Assembly (NCBI GenBank): GCA_017643215.1
Contig: JAEPNV010000005.1
Span: 248,001 to 312,000 of the forward strand
Source: Roseibium sp.
GTDB taxonomy: Bacteria > Pseudomonadota > Alphaproteobacteria > Rhizobiales > Stappiaceae
Length of the DNA stretch: 64,000 nt
Direction: 5' to 3'
Position numbers and translations under genes: made by a program. Below are positions 26,690 through 37,470 of the stretch, one piece after another (the stretch's first letter is position 1; every line of letters begins with the position of its first letter). The notes under the pieces are model-generated. The model worked only from the letters and a program-made list of their open reading frames with translations. It was not told the origin of the DNA and did no database searches.

Positions 26690-28599
26690 CCGGTGCGCGC
26701 GCTCCCGTGTTTTGCGGGAAAAGTCAGTTCGATCCGAGTGCCCTGGCCGTCCTTGGAGGAAATGGTCAGGGATCCGCCGATGAGCCGGGCCCGGTCCTTC
26801 ATGGTCTTGAGTCCGAGGCCACTCTGGCCGAGCGGAGACGGCGGCGAAGCGCCGTCCGGTTTGGCGATCCCGGTTCCATCGTCTGCGATGACCAGCATGT
26901 TGTGGGTACGCCCATGCCGCAGCCGGATCTCGATTTCCTTCGCCTTTCCATGTGTGACCGCGTTGTTGGTCGCCTCTTGAACAATGCGGTAGAGGTGCGC
27001 GCGCTGTTCGCTCGACAGCGTTACCGGTTCGGCGATATCAAGCCGCACAACGGCCGCGTTGCCGCGGGTGAGCCGTTCGGCATGGGCGCGGATGGCACCG
27101 GCAAAACCCTGTTCCTCGAGGATCGCCGGCGACAGGTCGTGCGCCACCCGGCGGGTATCCTCCAGTGCCTGGCCCATATCCGCCGCCAGTTTGCCGATCG
27201 CCTGCGCGGTCGGCCGCTTGCCGTGCTCGGTGTCGGCGCGCAGCATTTCAAGGTGCAGTTTGGTCATCGACAGCCAGTGCCCGATGCTGTCATGCACGTC
27301 CCGCGCGAGCCGGGCACGTTCCGTTTCGTGCGCTTCCAGGACGTCGATATTGGCCTGCCGCAGGGCCTGCTGGTTGGCGACGATATGCTGGCCCAGGATA
27401 AAGCCGAAAGACATCAGCAAGGTCAGCGACCCGATCTCGGCAAAGCGGAATCCATAGGCGATCTCGGTATAGTTGGCGGGCATGGCGAGATCGGCCGCCA
27501 TCGTGGCCGCAATCATCGACAGACCAACCAGCAGCGGCACGGAATGTGGCCGGCCGCGCCGGAACGCACGAACGGACCAGTGGACGAGCAACAAAAGCGC
27601 GGCCAGGAACAGACTGTGCCACACAAGTGTGCTTTCCATCACCCACCAATCGAGCAGCGCGTTGCCGCTGAGCGGGATGCTGACCAGCGCGAGCAGCGAC
27701 AGCACTTGAACGATGCGTCCGAGCAGGCCGACGGGATGGGCCAGGACATAGGCCACGAACTCGATCAGCACCGGCAGACTGAGTGCGCCGAAGACGTTTA
27801 TCGCGAACTGGAAGGCCTGGCCGTCAAGGCCGAAATAGGCAAACACGCCCCGGCGCTCGAGGGCGAAGACGTAGTAAGGCGTGAACAGAAGAAAGAAATA
27901 GACAACCGCGCGGCTGGGCCGATTGAGCGCGAGCGCGGCACAGGCCGCGAGCATGAGCAGCGTTTCGACGCCGAAGAACAAATAGCTGATGCTCAAGAAG
28001 CGCCGCTGCGTGGCCAGGTACTCCGGAAGGCCCCCGGGAATGCCGACAAGCGCCACCGGACCGGCAATGATGCCGCCATCGTCGATATAGGGTTCGCGGG
28101 CCGCCTTGACGGCGAGGACGTTGCGTCCGCCGATGGTCAGCAGCGACGGATCCACGGGGTAGAGCCGCGGTGCGATCGGCGGATAGGCATGCCAGTCCGA
28201 TCCGGGCGGTCCGACGATCCCCTCGCCGCCGATCCGCACACCGTTCAGATATGTCTCATCCGCACGCTCGATGATCCCGAGCCGGATCGCGGGCGAAGCC
28301 ACAGACCAGCCATCTGGAATGTCAAAGGTTATCCGGTACCAGAACACATCCGGCCGCGCCTCGACGCCGGCCTCCCGCAGGCTCGAGGGGACAGAAATCC
28401 GGCGCCAGCCGGTGTCGTCGAAATCAGGATCGGCGAATTCAGGCCGGCTTTCACCGACGATCAGCGCATGATCTCCTTCCAGCGACAGATCCGGCGTGGC
28501 CGCCGTTTGCGTGGCAAGTGCCAGGACCGGAAACAGCAGGCCGATTACCGCACAAAGACATGGGGCGACAAGGCGCTTGAGCGCCGTCTTTGATGCCAT
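26686..28599 (-). CDS. sensor histidine kinase with jelly-roll sensor and 7TM region
   Basis: This 637-residue kinase begins with a signal sequence (LVAPCLCAVIGLLFPVLALA). A periplasmic domain of ~150 residues follows; DDTGWRRISVPSSL and ADETYLNGVRIG resemble the galactose-binding-like jelly roll seen in glycosidases and 7TMR-DISM receptors. Seven or so membrane helices come next, then a HisKA_3 dimerisation helix with the phospho-accepting His in LARDVHDSIGHWLSMTKL, and an ATPase domain with EATNNAVTHG, DDGTGI and GLGLKTMKDRA. The start is uncertain: GTG at 28662 and TTG at 28617 (after AAAGGGGGG) are alternatives to ATG 28599. Carbohydrate sensing is an inference from fold only. Confidence 0.88.
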   Translation of the reverse strand: MASKTALKRLVAPCLCAVIGLLFPVLALATQTAATPDLSLEGDHALIVGESRPEFADPDFDDTGWRRISVPSSLREAGVEARPDVFWYRITFDIPDGWSVASPAIRLGIIERADETYLNGVRIGGEGIVGPPGSDWHAYPPIAPRLYPVDPSLLTIGGRNVLAVKAAREPYIDDGGIIAGPVALVGIPGGLPEYLATQRRFLSISYLFFGVETLLMLAACAALALNRPSRAVVYFFLLFTPYYVFALERRGVFAYFGLDGQAFQFAINVFGALSLPVLIEFVAYVLAHPVGLLGRIVQVLSLLALVSIPLSGNALLDWWVMESTLVWHSLFLAALLLLVHWSVRAFRRGRPHSVPLLVGLSMIAATMAADLAMPANYTEIAYGFRFAEIGSLTLLMSFGFILGQHIVANQQALRQANIDVLEAHETERARLARDVHDSIGHWLSMTKLHLEMLRADTEHGKRPTAQAIGKLAADMGQALEDTRRVAHDLSPAILEEQGFAGAIRAHAERLTRGNAAVVRLDIAEPVTLSSEQRAHLYRIVQEATNNAVTHGKAKEIEIRLRHGRTHNMLVIADDGTGIAKPDGASPPSPLGQSGLGLKTMKDRARLIGGSLTISSKDGQGTRIELTFPAKHGSARTG

Positions 28600-28913
28600 A
28601 GCAGGTCGGACCGGCAACACGCCCCCCTTTGATTGCCGTTCGGTTTCCGGTGCGCCGTTCACGCTAACGGGTTAACAATGAATGAAAAACTGGTCCGAGG
28701 TCCAGTACCTTGGCGTGTGGGCCGAGTGGTAATGTCGCCAAAGAAACCGGAACGGCCGGCGACACGCCAAGAGCCCGCGCCAGAACGCGCCGCGACCACG
28801 ACGTTGCTCATTGCGCAATCCCGCCGATTGACTTCCCCGGATTTCAAGTGTGTCCCCGCTGCCCGTGCCGCCCGGGGCACCGAATGCATCAGTCTTGCGT
28901 GCCGGGGGGGATC

Positions 28914-31900
28914 ATGGCGGGCGAAGAACTTACCCAATTTCAGAACCAGCTCGCATTGGCGGAGCGGAACATTGAGAACATCCGCGGTGGCGTCGATGCG
29001 ATCAACGACATCATCACCCCGGTTCAGCGCGGGCTCAGACTGCTCGACACCATCGCCAACGCGGCCGAAAAGATCGACAAGATCGTCGACGGACTGGAAA
29101 AGGCGTCAAACCTGGCCGGCAAGGTCAGTCCCATCGCGAATGTTGCCAAACGCATCGAGGACGTTTTGGAACAGGTCGCCATCGGCACGGAGCAAATGCA
29201 GGCGCGCGCGAGTGTCCTTGCCGACCGGGCCGAACCCGTCCTGGTCAAGCTCACCAATCTGAAGGACGGCCTCACCGTCACGGAGATCGAGCTGTTCCGG
29301 GCAGAGCTTCAGCTTCTTTCGACCCTGAGGCTCGCCGAAGGGACCGAACGCGCGATCGAAGGCCTTGCGAACCGCCGGGACGAAAACGGCAATCCGCGCG
29401 ATGTCACCAACATACAGACCAAAATCGACAGTGTCGTCGCTCCCGGAAACACCGTTCTGGAGACGATCAACGGGAACATCACCGGCACGGCGTCAACCAT
29501 CGGCCGGATCACGAATCTGTTCGATCCGCCGGGGTTCGATTTCGATGTCATCATCGACACCGGCGAGACGTTCGATGCCTTGACCGACGCGCTCGATGTG
29601 CTGGTGGTGCCGTTCGAGGCGCTGCAAACCGTCATTGAGCCCATCGAGGCGATCCTCGATGCCGTCGATGCGCTTTACAATTTCATTGTCGCGCCGGTCG
29701 TCGATCCGATCCTGGAAGCATTCGGTCTGCAAGCGCTCATGGAGGAGGTGTCCGACCAGCTTCTGGGCCTGCTTCCCAATGTCGACGCGCTCAATCCGCT
29801 CGACGGGTTCTTCAATGAGTTCGACACCGTGTTGTCAGGCCTCGACCTGACGTTGTCCGGCCCGCAATTCGTCGATGAACTGGGCGAGTTCCTGAATATC
29901 CAGGACATCACGAAGGGCATCGACGACCTCTCGTCCGCGACCACGCAGGGCCTGCCCTTCGATTTCGACCGGTTTGGGCTCGCGGATATCGATCCCGAGT
30001 TCTGGACCATCGTTCAAAGTGGGACCCGGACAGCCGGTGCGGATGGCGGCATCATGTTTGCCGGCGACGCGGGTGTCTCCCTGGTCGGCGCGGAGGGCTC
30101 GGACGTCCTGATCGGCGGGCTTGGTGATGACATGGTGACCAGCCCGGCCACGGGCGCGGCAACCGATGTCGACAACTACATCACCGGCGGCGGCGGCAAC
30201 GACATGATCTTTGCCTATGGCGACACAACCGTCGCGTTCCAAGGCAATGTCGATGAATACATCATCGCACAGGGCAAGGAGACCTCCGGGCTCGAACGCG
30301 ACTATGTCGATCTCCAGCATCTTGCAAAAGCCGGCGATCCCACCAGCGACGGCATCGACCGGATTTATTTCGACGACGAAACGTCCATCGCCTTTGGCAG
30401 GGTGCTGAACGAAAATCTCACGGTTTTCCTGCGCGGCTACCAGGCGGCGGACATTAACACGCCCGACCTTTTCGGTGACCGTGACAAGGACGGCAATAAA
30501 AACACCGAACCGCTACGCGACTTCCTGATCGGCGGGCTCACGGATTTCACCAGTCCGGGATCGGCTCAAGCAAACCTTCTTGTTGGTTACAAGCTCGACG
30601 ATTTCCTGAGCGGCGGAAAGGGTAATGACACGCTGATCGGCGGGCCCGACAACGACTATATGGTCGGCGGCGAAGGGTTTGACGTTCTGTCGGGCGATGA
30701 GGGGATCGACACGGCTTCGTTCGCCGATCTCAACAACCCGGTCACGATAACCCCCAATCCGGGCGGACCAACGCCCTTTGGCTCCGACACGAACCGCGGC
30801 GTGCAAGTCTATCTCGACATGACCCAGCGGTCCGCGTTGGATCTCGGCCTTTATCTGACCGACAGCGTTGGGACGACGGAAAACATCGTTGGCTCGCAGT
30901 TCGACGATATCATCTTCGGCCAGTCTTATTTGGACAATGCCCTTCTCGGCGAAGACGGTCACGACTTCCTGCGCGGCGTCAATGCGGTCGACAAGGGCAA
31001 TCTGATCGACGGCGGCCGGGGCAATGACGCGATCGTCATAGACAGTGGGCGGGACATTGCCTTCGGCGGCCAGGGCGACGATGTCTTCTATGTTGCGCTG
31101 AACTCCGCCGACCGCCTTGGCACGTTCGTCTCGACGGGCAGCACGATCGACGGCGGCAGCGGCAACGACCTTCTGAATTTCTCGCCCTACAATTCGACCG
31201 CGATCTTCGGAGATGTGAATCCGCTTGATGGCGAGTTGCTCTTTAAAGATCCCGACAATTTCGGCGCCGAGCTCAATCTCAGGCAGACGATGGCGGACGG
31301 GCATATCGAAGTCGATGCCGCCGCCCTGACCGTTACCCGCGTTCTTGGTAGCGGTGAGCGTGCAACCGACACGTTCCAGAATATCGAGGCGATCCTTGGG
31401 TCGCAGAACGCGGACATCTTCACCGCGGGTGAAACCGAAACGCCGATCGAGCTTTACGGCGGCGCAGCCAATGATCTTTTCCTGGGCGTAGGCTGGGGCA
31501 TCGACAGTCAAGGCAATCGCGACTTCGATGCCGAGGGCAATGCACTCTTCGGCGGCGGAGGGGACGACACCTTCAAGCTTCAAGGCTCCTACGAAATCCA
31601 CGCCGGCAGCGGCTACGACACGATCGATCTTTCAACGTCCCAAGACGGCTTCTGGGTCCTCGACCTGACCGGGCTCAAATGGGATTCCCGTGATCCGAGC
31701 ACGCCCAGCCTGGCCGTCTTCGAGACGCGTGACGAGTTGCCGAATACCCGCGACATCTTCGTCGATGCCCGCGCGGCGCCCAATGCCGATCCGCTGCCGC
31801 TCTTTTATGATCCGAGCGACCCGAACAACGACCCGCGCCCGGTCTTCACTGCCCCGCTCGACGATGTCGGCCAGGAAGTGACCGGCATTGAGGCTGTTAT

Positions 31901-34900
31901 CGGCACGGACCGTGACGACATCATTCTCGGCGGACGCGAGGTGGCCGATATCTTCGGCGGCGACGGCGACGACTTCCTGGCCGTCCGCTTCGACGATGAT
32001 CCGGGCATTTTGTCGCCGGACTATCCCGAGCAAACCATCCGCGGCGGCAATGGCGACGACCACATTGTCGGGCACTATGGCGATGAGTTTCTCTACGGCG
32101 ATGCCGGCAACGACATCATCGACCTCGTCGCCAACCGCCTTGTCGACCCGGACGCCAATGGCGGCGTGGTGCCCATCAGCCGGGCATTTGGCGGCGACGG
32201 CGCCGATTTGTTCCATGCGCTTGACTACAACATCGACGGCCAGATTGGCGGCATTCAGGAAATCGACGGCGGCGAACACTTCTTCGAGGTGACCAACGAG
32301 GACGGGTCGACCCGGCAAGTGGAGTATCAGGACGCGGTCGACTTCGGTGACGGCGAAGTCAGCCTTTTGAACGACCTCCAGGCGACGGGCGTGCGGGTGG
32401 ACCTGTCCGGCACGCTAGCAGGGTACCCCGGCTTTCAGGCCAAGGGCGTGGTTCTGAGAAACATCGAGAACGTTTTCGGCACCCGCTTCAACGACGATAT
32501 TCGCGGTGACGACGAAGACAATGTGCTCATCGGACGCGACGGAAATGACGAACTGCGTGGCGCCGGCGGCGATGACATTCTGATCAGCGGGGCTGGGGAC
32601 AGCCAGCTATTTGGTAATGCCGGCAACGACATCTTCATGGCCGGTGTTGGTGACGGCAATCGCTTCAACGGCAATACGGAGGTGTCGGGCGGCGAAGGCA
32701 TCGACACGATCTCCTACGAATTCCTCCGGCCGGACGGGCGCGGCTCCTCCGCGATTGCAAAGGACGCGGTCGGCAAGGTCTTTATCAACCTCGATGACAC
32801 CTTCTCGGGCCGAACGTTCGCAAGTTTCACCTCGGACTTGCTTCGGATTTATCAGGAACAGGGCATTTCGGTCGATTCCGGCAATTACATCTCACGCACC
32901 GATCTCATCCAAGACGTGGGCGGCCTCAGCGATATCGAAAACGCGACCGGCGGGCGCCGGGACGACGATATTGACGGCAATGCTCTGGCGAATGTGCTCA
33001 ACGGCGGCGCCGGGGACGATTCTCTGCGCGGCCGCGACGGCAATGACACGCTCATCGTCGGCACTGGCGACGACATGGCACAGGGCGATGGCGGCGATGA
33101 CCTGATCTTCGGCGCGGAGGGCAACAACAGCTTCGATGGCGGCGCGGGTGACGCGGATGAGCTCAATTTCTCGGGCAATACGCTCGGATTGAGTTTTGAC
33201 CTCGACACGGGAAATTTGCTCGCCGACTTCACCTTCTCCACACAGGTGTTCAAGAGCAAGATCGACGGCGGTGGCACGCTTGCAGAACGGGCCGCCCACA
33301 CGCTGAACGCCGGCAGCAACGATCCGCGCTCCGACAGCCTGCCGGTGATCGGCGTGCTCGACATCACCGCGGCCGATGTGTTCAAGATCGACAATCCGGC
33401 CTTTGCCGACAGCTTCATTCACCTTGATCAGAGTTTCGTGCAGTCCGTCTTGCAGGGCGATGGCACGCTCTTGCCCAATTATGACTATGTGACCCAATCC
33501 GAGGTCAGGACCTTCACGAATTCCGTTGAAGGATTTGAGCGCTTCATCGCCGGCGAGGGTGACGACCTTTTCACCTATTCCGCTGGGACCGGCTTTAAGG
33601 GCTATTTCGATGCCGGGCTCGGCACGGACACGCTTGATCTGCGCGGCCTTGCCGGCGCTGTCGATTTCGATGTGAGCGGGGCCGTTCGAACGCTCACTGT
33701 CGATGGGATCGCGCAAGGCCTGAGCTTCAAAAACGTCGAACGGATCCTGACCGATGGCGGCGACATCGGGATCAACACCGATCCGTTTGCGGTCGACGAC
33801 ACCGGTACGACCAGCAAATTCCTGGCCTTCACGACAGTCAATGTGCTTGACAATGACAGCGACGCAAATGGCGATACCCTGAGCATTGCGGGTCTCGATA
33901 CGACCGGAACCCTGGGCCTGGTCACAAACAATAACGACGGCACCTTCGCGTATGATCCGACCGGTGCTTTCAACGGTCTTTCCGGAGCCGAAACGGCGAC
34001 GGACAGTTTCCGGTACACCGTCAGCGACGGCAATGGCGGGACGGATGAGGGTATTGTCACGATCACCGTGACGGCCGAAAGCGCCGCCCCCGTGGCGGCC
34101 GACGACGATGGATTTTCCACCGATGAGGATATGGACCTTGTCATCGATCCGTCCGCGCTGCTTGCCAATGACAGCGGCGGCGCGGCCACGCTCACACGTG
34201 TCTTCGATGGCGACAACGGCACGGTTGCGCTCAATGGCGACGGCGACATTGTTTTCACGCCGGATGGGGACGCCAACGGCAACGCGTCGTTCCGCTATGA
34301 AATCCAGAATGCGGATGGGGCCGCCAGCGCCGCGACCGTGCGTCTCGTCATCGATCCGGTCAACGATCTGCCGGAGATATCCGGGCTGCCGTCCATCATC
34401 GACATCCGCGAGGATACGCCGGCCGGTCTCGACCTGACCTCCACCGCGCTTGCGGATGCCGACGGCGACACCTTGGAACTTGCACTGGTGGTCTCGTCCG
34501 GCGCGTTGTCCGCCCCATCCGGCGGCGGTGTCACTGTTGGCGGGTCCGCGGAGACGATCACGCTTTCCGGTTGCGTTGACGATCTCAACACGTTCCTCGG
34601 CGATGCGGCGGCCATCACCTATACGCCTGAACATGATCTGACTGGCGCTGCAGTGGCGACCATTGCGGTGAAACTGGATGACGGAACCGGCCAACGCGAT
34701 GCCGGATCAATCCGGCTGGACATTGAGGCGGTCAACGACCGGCCCGTTCTGAACGATCTGGACGGCGATGCCCGGTTCGTCATGGGCGGTGGACCTGTTG
34801 GACTTGACGATGACGTGACCGTCGATGACACCGAACTTGGCGCTGAGAATTCCGGCGACGGCGACTTCGCCGGCGCAAATCTCCGTCTTCAGCGTCACAC

Positions 34901-37454
34901 GGGCGTCGACGCCGATGATCTGTTTTCGGTGGTCTCCGGCGGCAACATTACCGTGGCTGGCGGTCCGCTTACCGGCGGCACGATCTCGGCCGGCGGCGAT
35001 GTCATTGCCATCATCTTGGGAACCGGCGCCGGCGTCCTTCGTATCTTCTTTGAAAACAATGGAACCCCGCCGGCAACGGCGCTGGTCAATGAGGTCTTGC
35101 AGGCGATCCGCTATGAAAGCGCCAGCGGCACGCCGGAAACCGATGTCCCGGTTCGCTGGACCTTCTCGGACGGCAACGGCTCCGACAGGCAGGGCAGCGG
35201 TGCGAACCCTGGCGCGGTGACCGAATTCACGACCGTATCCGTCGCCCCCAACACGCCGGCGACAATCACCGGCGACACGACGGGCGAGGTGACGGAAGAC
35301 AGCGTTTTGACCGCGGCCGGAAATCTCAACCACACCGATCCGGACGCCGGCGACACCGATGACGTCTGGTCGACCACAATTGTGTCGCAAGGTGTCCGTG
35401 GAACGGCGCAGATCACCGCGGACGGCCAATGGACTTATGATCTCGACAACACCGATCCGGTCGTGCAGGCCCTTGGCGATGGCGAGGCATTGACCGACAC
35501 ATTCCAGGTCGCGACGGGGGACGGCACCACGCAGGGCATCACCATCACGGTTACCGGAAGCGCCGAACCAAATCCGGGCGGCGGACCGGGTGATCCGGAT
35601 GACCCGCTTGACCCGCAGCAGCCCCCTGCCGGGGATCCGGTTGACGTTGCGCTGGATCCCGGATCGCCCGTGGAGGCAAGCCAAACGGTTTCAGGCGGAA
35701 CGGGCGACGCGGGTGCGTTCGCCGCGACGCTTGAAAACCTCATTGGGTCCGAGGGTGGCCCTGCCGGCGGCTTGACCGTCACCGAGTTTGACGCCCTCCT
35801 TGCAAGCCTCGGGGACAGCGCGCCGCCCGTCCGGACGATCACGCTCAGCGTGCCGGACGGCACGGACCCGGCGGAGATCCAGTCCATTATTGTCGACGCG
35901 GGCAACACCGCCGAGTTCCTCATACTCGATGTCACGTCATTGCCGCCGGGCACAGATGTGACGCTCAACAATGCGTCTGTCGTGTTCGTGAACGGGCCGG
36001 CGGTCCTTGGCGGCGGGCTCGGCGACACGGTCCTGTTTGGCACCGAGGACACCCAGATCGCGGTGCTCGGACCGGGCAATGACGTCCTGTTCGGGGGCGA
36101 TGGGAACGACACGCTCGGCAGTCTTGGCGGATTCGATCTGATCAATGGCGAGGCCGGCAATGACACGCTCTCCGGCGGCGCGGACGCGGACCGGTTCATT
36201 GTCGGGAGCGGTGCGGACACTGTCCGCGGGGAGAGCGGCGACGACCATGTCTTCGTGACCGGTGGCACCCACCAGATCTTCGGCGGCGCCGGTGTGGATA
36301 CCATTGTCTTTGACGGGACGTATGACGCCGCGACGTTGTCGCTGAGCGGCGCTGAGGTCGACGTCGCGGGAACGAGCCGGATGGGCAACGCCTATTCAAC
36401 CACCTTGAGCGATGTCGAAATCCTCGTCTTTTCCGATCGCACGGTCCATTTTAAGACCGGCGCGAGCGACCCCGCGGGACAGGTGATCCGGCTCTACGAA
36501 GGTTTGCTCGGCCGTGCTCCGGACACATCCGGCGCCGGGCTTCATCTTCGCCTGCTTGAAAGTGGCGCGGCCAGCCTGCCCGAACTTGCCGCGGTGTTTG
36601 TGGCTTCGCAGGAATTCGCCGACCGGTTCGGGAATCCGGATACGCTCTCGAACAGCGCCTTTGTCACGCAGCTCTACCTGGAGATCCTGGGTCGTGAACC
36701 GGAGGCGGGCGGTCTTGCCCACCACGAAGCGTTGCTTGCAAGCGGCATTTTGCGCGGTGATCTGGCTTCCGCGTTCATTCAGTCCGCCGAGTTCGGCGCG
36801 GCGGCCGACAACAGCACCGCGCTCGGTCTAACTGGCGATCGTCTGGCCAACGTCACGGGCACCGCCGCGAACGAGATACTCGCCGGAACTTATTTTGACG
36901 ATACGGTTGATGGCGGCGAAGGCATCGATACGTTCGCGGTGGCCGCCTTGCGCGCGGAGGTCATGATCACACAGGCGCCGAACGGGGATCTGTCGCTGTC
37001 CGACACCTATTCGCTCATCGGCGCGGACACGCTTTACGGCATCGAACGGATTGAATTCCTTGATGGAACGCTGGCTTTTAATCCGGCGGACAGCGTGGCG
37101 CACATCAACCGGCTCAGCCAGGTGGTGCTCGACCGGGATATGGCAGCCGAACCTCTCGGCCAGTTCGTGCGCGCCGTTGATGCGGGTCAGTCCACCTTGG
37201 CGGACGTGGCCGGCGCGCTTTTGGCAAGTTCTGAGTTTACGAACCAGGCGGCGCTTTCCGACAATTCGGCGCTGGTGTCGCTGTTTTACGAGAACGGCCT
37301 TGAACGCACGCCCGATGATGCGGGACTGGCCCATTGGATCGCAGCGCTCGATGCCGGGCTTTCGGCGGAAGGTTTTGCGGTTCTCATCGCGTCGAGCGCC
37401 GAGGCTGTCGGCCTGACGCCTTTGACGCCAGAGGACGGCTTGTTCTTCGTGTGA
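28914..37454 (+). CDS. giant RTX/cadherin-like surface protein with DUF4214 repeats
   Basis: This 2846-residue acidic protein is probably a type I-secreted adhesin. There is no N-terminal signal peptide. Residues 1-365 are helical, partly coiled-coil, of no family I recognise. Blocks of glycine-rich calcium repeats (pattern GGxGxDxL) lie at about 389-437, 564-600, 698-726, 1013-1073, 1196-1243 and 1362-1418. Cadherin-like/tandem-95 modules (VLDNDSDANGD) cover about 1623-1946, a VCBS-type module 2113-2219, and a Pro/Gly/Asp-rich linker 2220-2243. More RTX repeats are at 2376-2463, then two pairs of DUF4214-like units (2523-2634, 2728-2843). Only one cysteine is present. GGGGGG precedes ATG 28914. 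No LapG-type TAAG site is seen in the N-terminal region, and no ABC transporter, HlyD or TolC gene is nearby. Confidence 0.88.
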   Translation: MAGEELTQFQNQLALAERNIENIRGGVDAINDIITPVQRGLRLLDTIANAAEKIDKIVDGLEKASNLAGKVSPIANVAKRIEDVLEQVAIGTEQMQARASVLADRAEPVLVKLTNLKDGLTVTEIELFRAELQLLSTLRLAEGTERAIEGLANRRDENGNPRDVTNIQTKIDSVVAPGNTVLETINGNITGTASTIGRITNLFDPPGFDFDVIIDTGETFDALTDALDVLVVPFEALQTVIEPIEAILDAVDALYNFIVAPVVDPILEAFGLQALMEEVSDQLLGLLPNVDALNPLDGFFNEFDTVLSGLDLTLSGPQFVDELGEFLNIQDITKGIDDLSSATTQGLPFDFDRFGLADIDPEFWTIVQSGTRTAGADGGIMFAGDAGVSLVGAEGSDVLIGGLGDDMVTSPATGAATDVDNYITGGGGNDMIFAYGDTTVAFQGNVDEYIIAQGKETSGLERDYVDLQHLAKAGDPTSDGIDRIYFDDETSIAFGRVLNENLTVFLRGYQAADINTPDLFGDRDKDGNKNTEPLRDFLIGGLTDFTSPGSAQANLLVGYKLDDFLSGGKGNDTLIGGPDNDYMVGGEGFDVLSGDEGIDTASFADLNNPVTITPNPGGPTPFGSDTNRGVQVYLDMTQRSALDLGLYLTDSVGTTENIVGSQFDDIIFGQSYLDNALLGEDGHDFLRGVNAVDKGNLIDGGRGNDAIVIDSGRDIAFGGQGDDVFYVALNSADRLGTFVSTGSTIDGGSGNDLLNFSPYNSTAIFGDVNPLDGELLFKDPDNFGAELNLRQTMADGHIEVDAAALTVTRVLGSGERATDTFQNIEAILGSQNADIFTAGETETPIELYGGAANDLFLGVGWGIDSQGNRDFDAEGNALFGGGGDDTFKLQGSYEIHAGSGYDTIDLSTSQDGFWVLDLTGLKWDSRDPSTPSLAVFETRDELPNTRDIFVDARAAPNADPLPLFYDPSDPNNDPRPVFTAPLDDVGQEVTGIEAVIGTDRDDIILGGREVADIFGGDGDDFLAVRFDDDPGILSPDYPEQTIRGGNGDDHIVGHYGDEFLYGDAGNDIIDLVANRLVDPDANGGVVPISRAFGGDGADLFHALDYNIDGQIGGIQEIDGGEHFFEVTNEDGSTRQVEYQDAVDFGDGEVSLLNDLQATGVRVDLSGTLAGYPGFQAKGVVLRNIENVFGTRFNDDIRGDDEDNVLIGRDGNDELRGAGGDDILISGAGDSQLFGNAGNDIFMAGVGDGNRFNGNTEVSGGEGIDTISYEFLRPDGRGSSAIAKDAVGKVFINLDDTFSGRTFASFTSDLLRIYQEQGISVDSGNYISRTDLIQDVGGLSDIENATGGRRDDDIDGNALANVLNGGAGDDSLRGRDGNDTLIVGTGDDMAQGDGGDDLIFGAEGNNSFDGGAGDADELNFSGNTLGLSFDLDTGNLLADFTFSTQVFKSKIDGGGTLAERAAHTLNAGSNDPRSDSLPVIGVLDITAADVFKIDNPAFADSFIHLDQSFVQSVLQGDGTLLPNYDYVTQSEVRTFTNSVEGFERFIAGEGDDLFTYSAGTGFKGYFDAGLGTDTLDLRGLAGAVDFDVSGAVRTLTVDGIAQGLSFKNVERILTDGGDIGINTDPFAVDDTGTTSKFLAFTTVNVLDNDSDANGDTLSIAGLDTTGTLGLVTNNNDGTFAYDPTGAFNGLSGAETATDSFRYTVSDGNGGTDEGIVTITVTAESAAPVAADDDGFSTDEDMDLVIDPSALLANDSGGAATLTRVFDGDNGTVALNGDGDIVFTPDGDANGNASFRYEIQNADGAASAATVRLVIDPVNDLPEISGLPSIIDIREDTPAGLDLTSTALADADGDTLELALVVSSGALSAPSGGGVTVGGSAETITLSGCVDDLNTFLGDAAAITYTPEHDLTGAAVATIAVKLDDGTGQRDAGSIRLDIEAVNDRPVLNDLDGDARFVMGGGPVGLDDDVTVDDTELGAENSGDGDFAGANLRLQRHTGVDADDLFSVVSGGNITVAGGPLTGGTISAGGDVIAIILGTGAGVLRIFFENNGTPPATALVNEVLQAIRYESASGTPETDVPVRWTFSDGNGSDRQGSGANPGAVTEFTTVSVAPNTPATITGDTTGEVTEDSVLTAAGNLNHTDPDAGDTDDVWSTTIVSQGVRGTAQITADGQWTYDLDNTDPVVQALGDGEALTDTFQVATGDGTTQGITITVTGSAEPNPGGGPGDPDDPLDPQQPPAGDPVDVALDPGSPVEASQTVSGGTGDAGAFAATLENLIGSEGGPAGGLTVTEFDALLASLGDSAPPVRTITLSVPDGTDPAEIQSIIVDAGNTAEFLILDVTSLPPGTDVTLNNASVVFVNGPAVLGGGLGDTVLFGTEDTQIAVLGPGNDVLFGGDGNDTLGSLGGFDLINGEAGNDTLSGGADADRFIVGSGADTVRGESGDDHVFVTGGTHQIFGGAGVDTIVFDGTYDAATLSLSGAEVDVAGTSRMGNAYSTTLSDVEILVFSDRTVHFKTGASDPAGQVIRLYEGLLGRAPDTSGAGLHLRLLESGAASLPELAAVFVASQEFADRFGNPDTLSNSAFVTQLYLEILGREPEAGGLAHHEALLASGILRGDLASAFIQSAEFGAAADNSTALGLTGDRLANVTGTAANEILAGTYFDDTVDGGEGIDTFAVAALRAEVMITQAPNGDLSLSDTYSLIGADTLYGIERIEFLDGTLAFNPADSVAHINRLSQVVLDRDMAAEPLGQFVRAVDAGQSTLADVAGALLASSEFTNQAALSDNSALVSLFYENGLERTPDDAGLAHWIAALDAGLSAEGFAVLIASSAEAVGLTPLTPEDGLFFV

Positions 37455-37470
37455 GGCGAACAAGCGGTGA

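Noticed and set aside
26683..28593. 636-codon open frame on the plus strand
   Set aside because: It mirrors the histidine kinase gene, whose domains are unmistakable on the minus strand.
32892..34694. 600-codon open frame on the minus strand
   Set aside because: It is a shadow of the repetitive RTX/cadherin coding sequence on the plus strand; GGxGxDxL repeats keep the opposite frame open.
29000..37450. CRISPR-like regular repeats in the 29-37 kb region
   Set aside because: The periodicity comes from coding repeats (RTX nonapeptides) that are degenerate at DNA level; there are no identical repeats with unique spacers.
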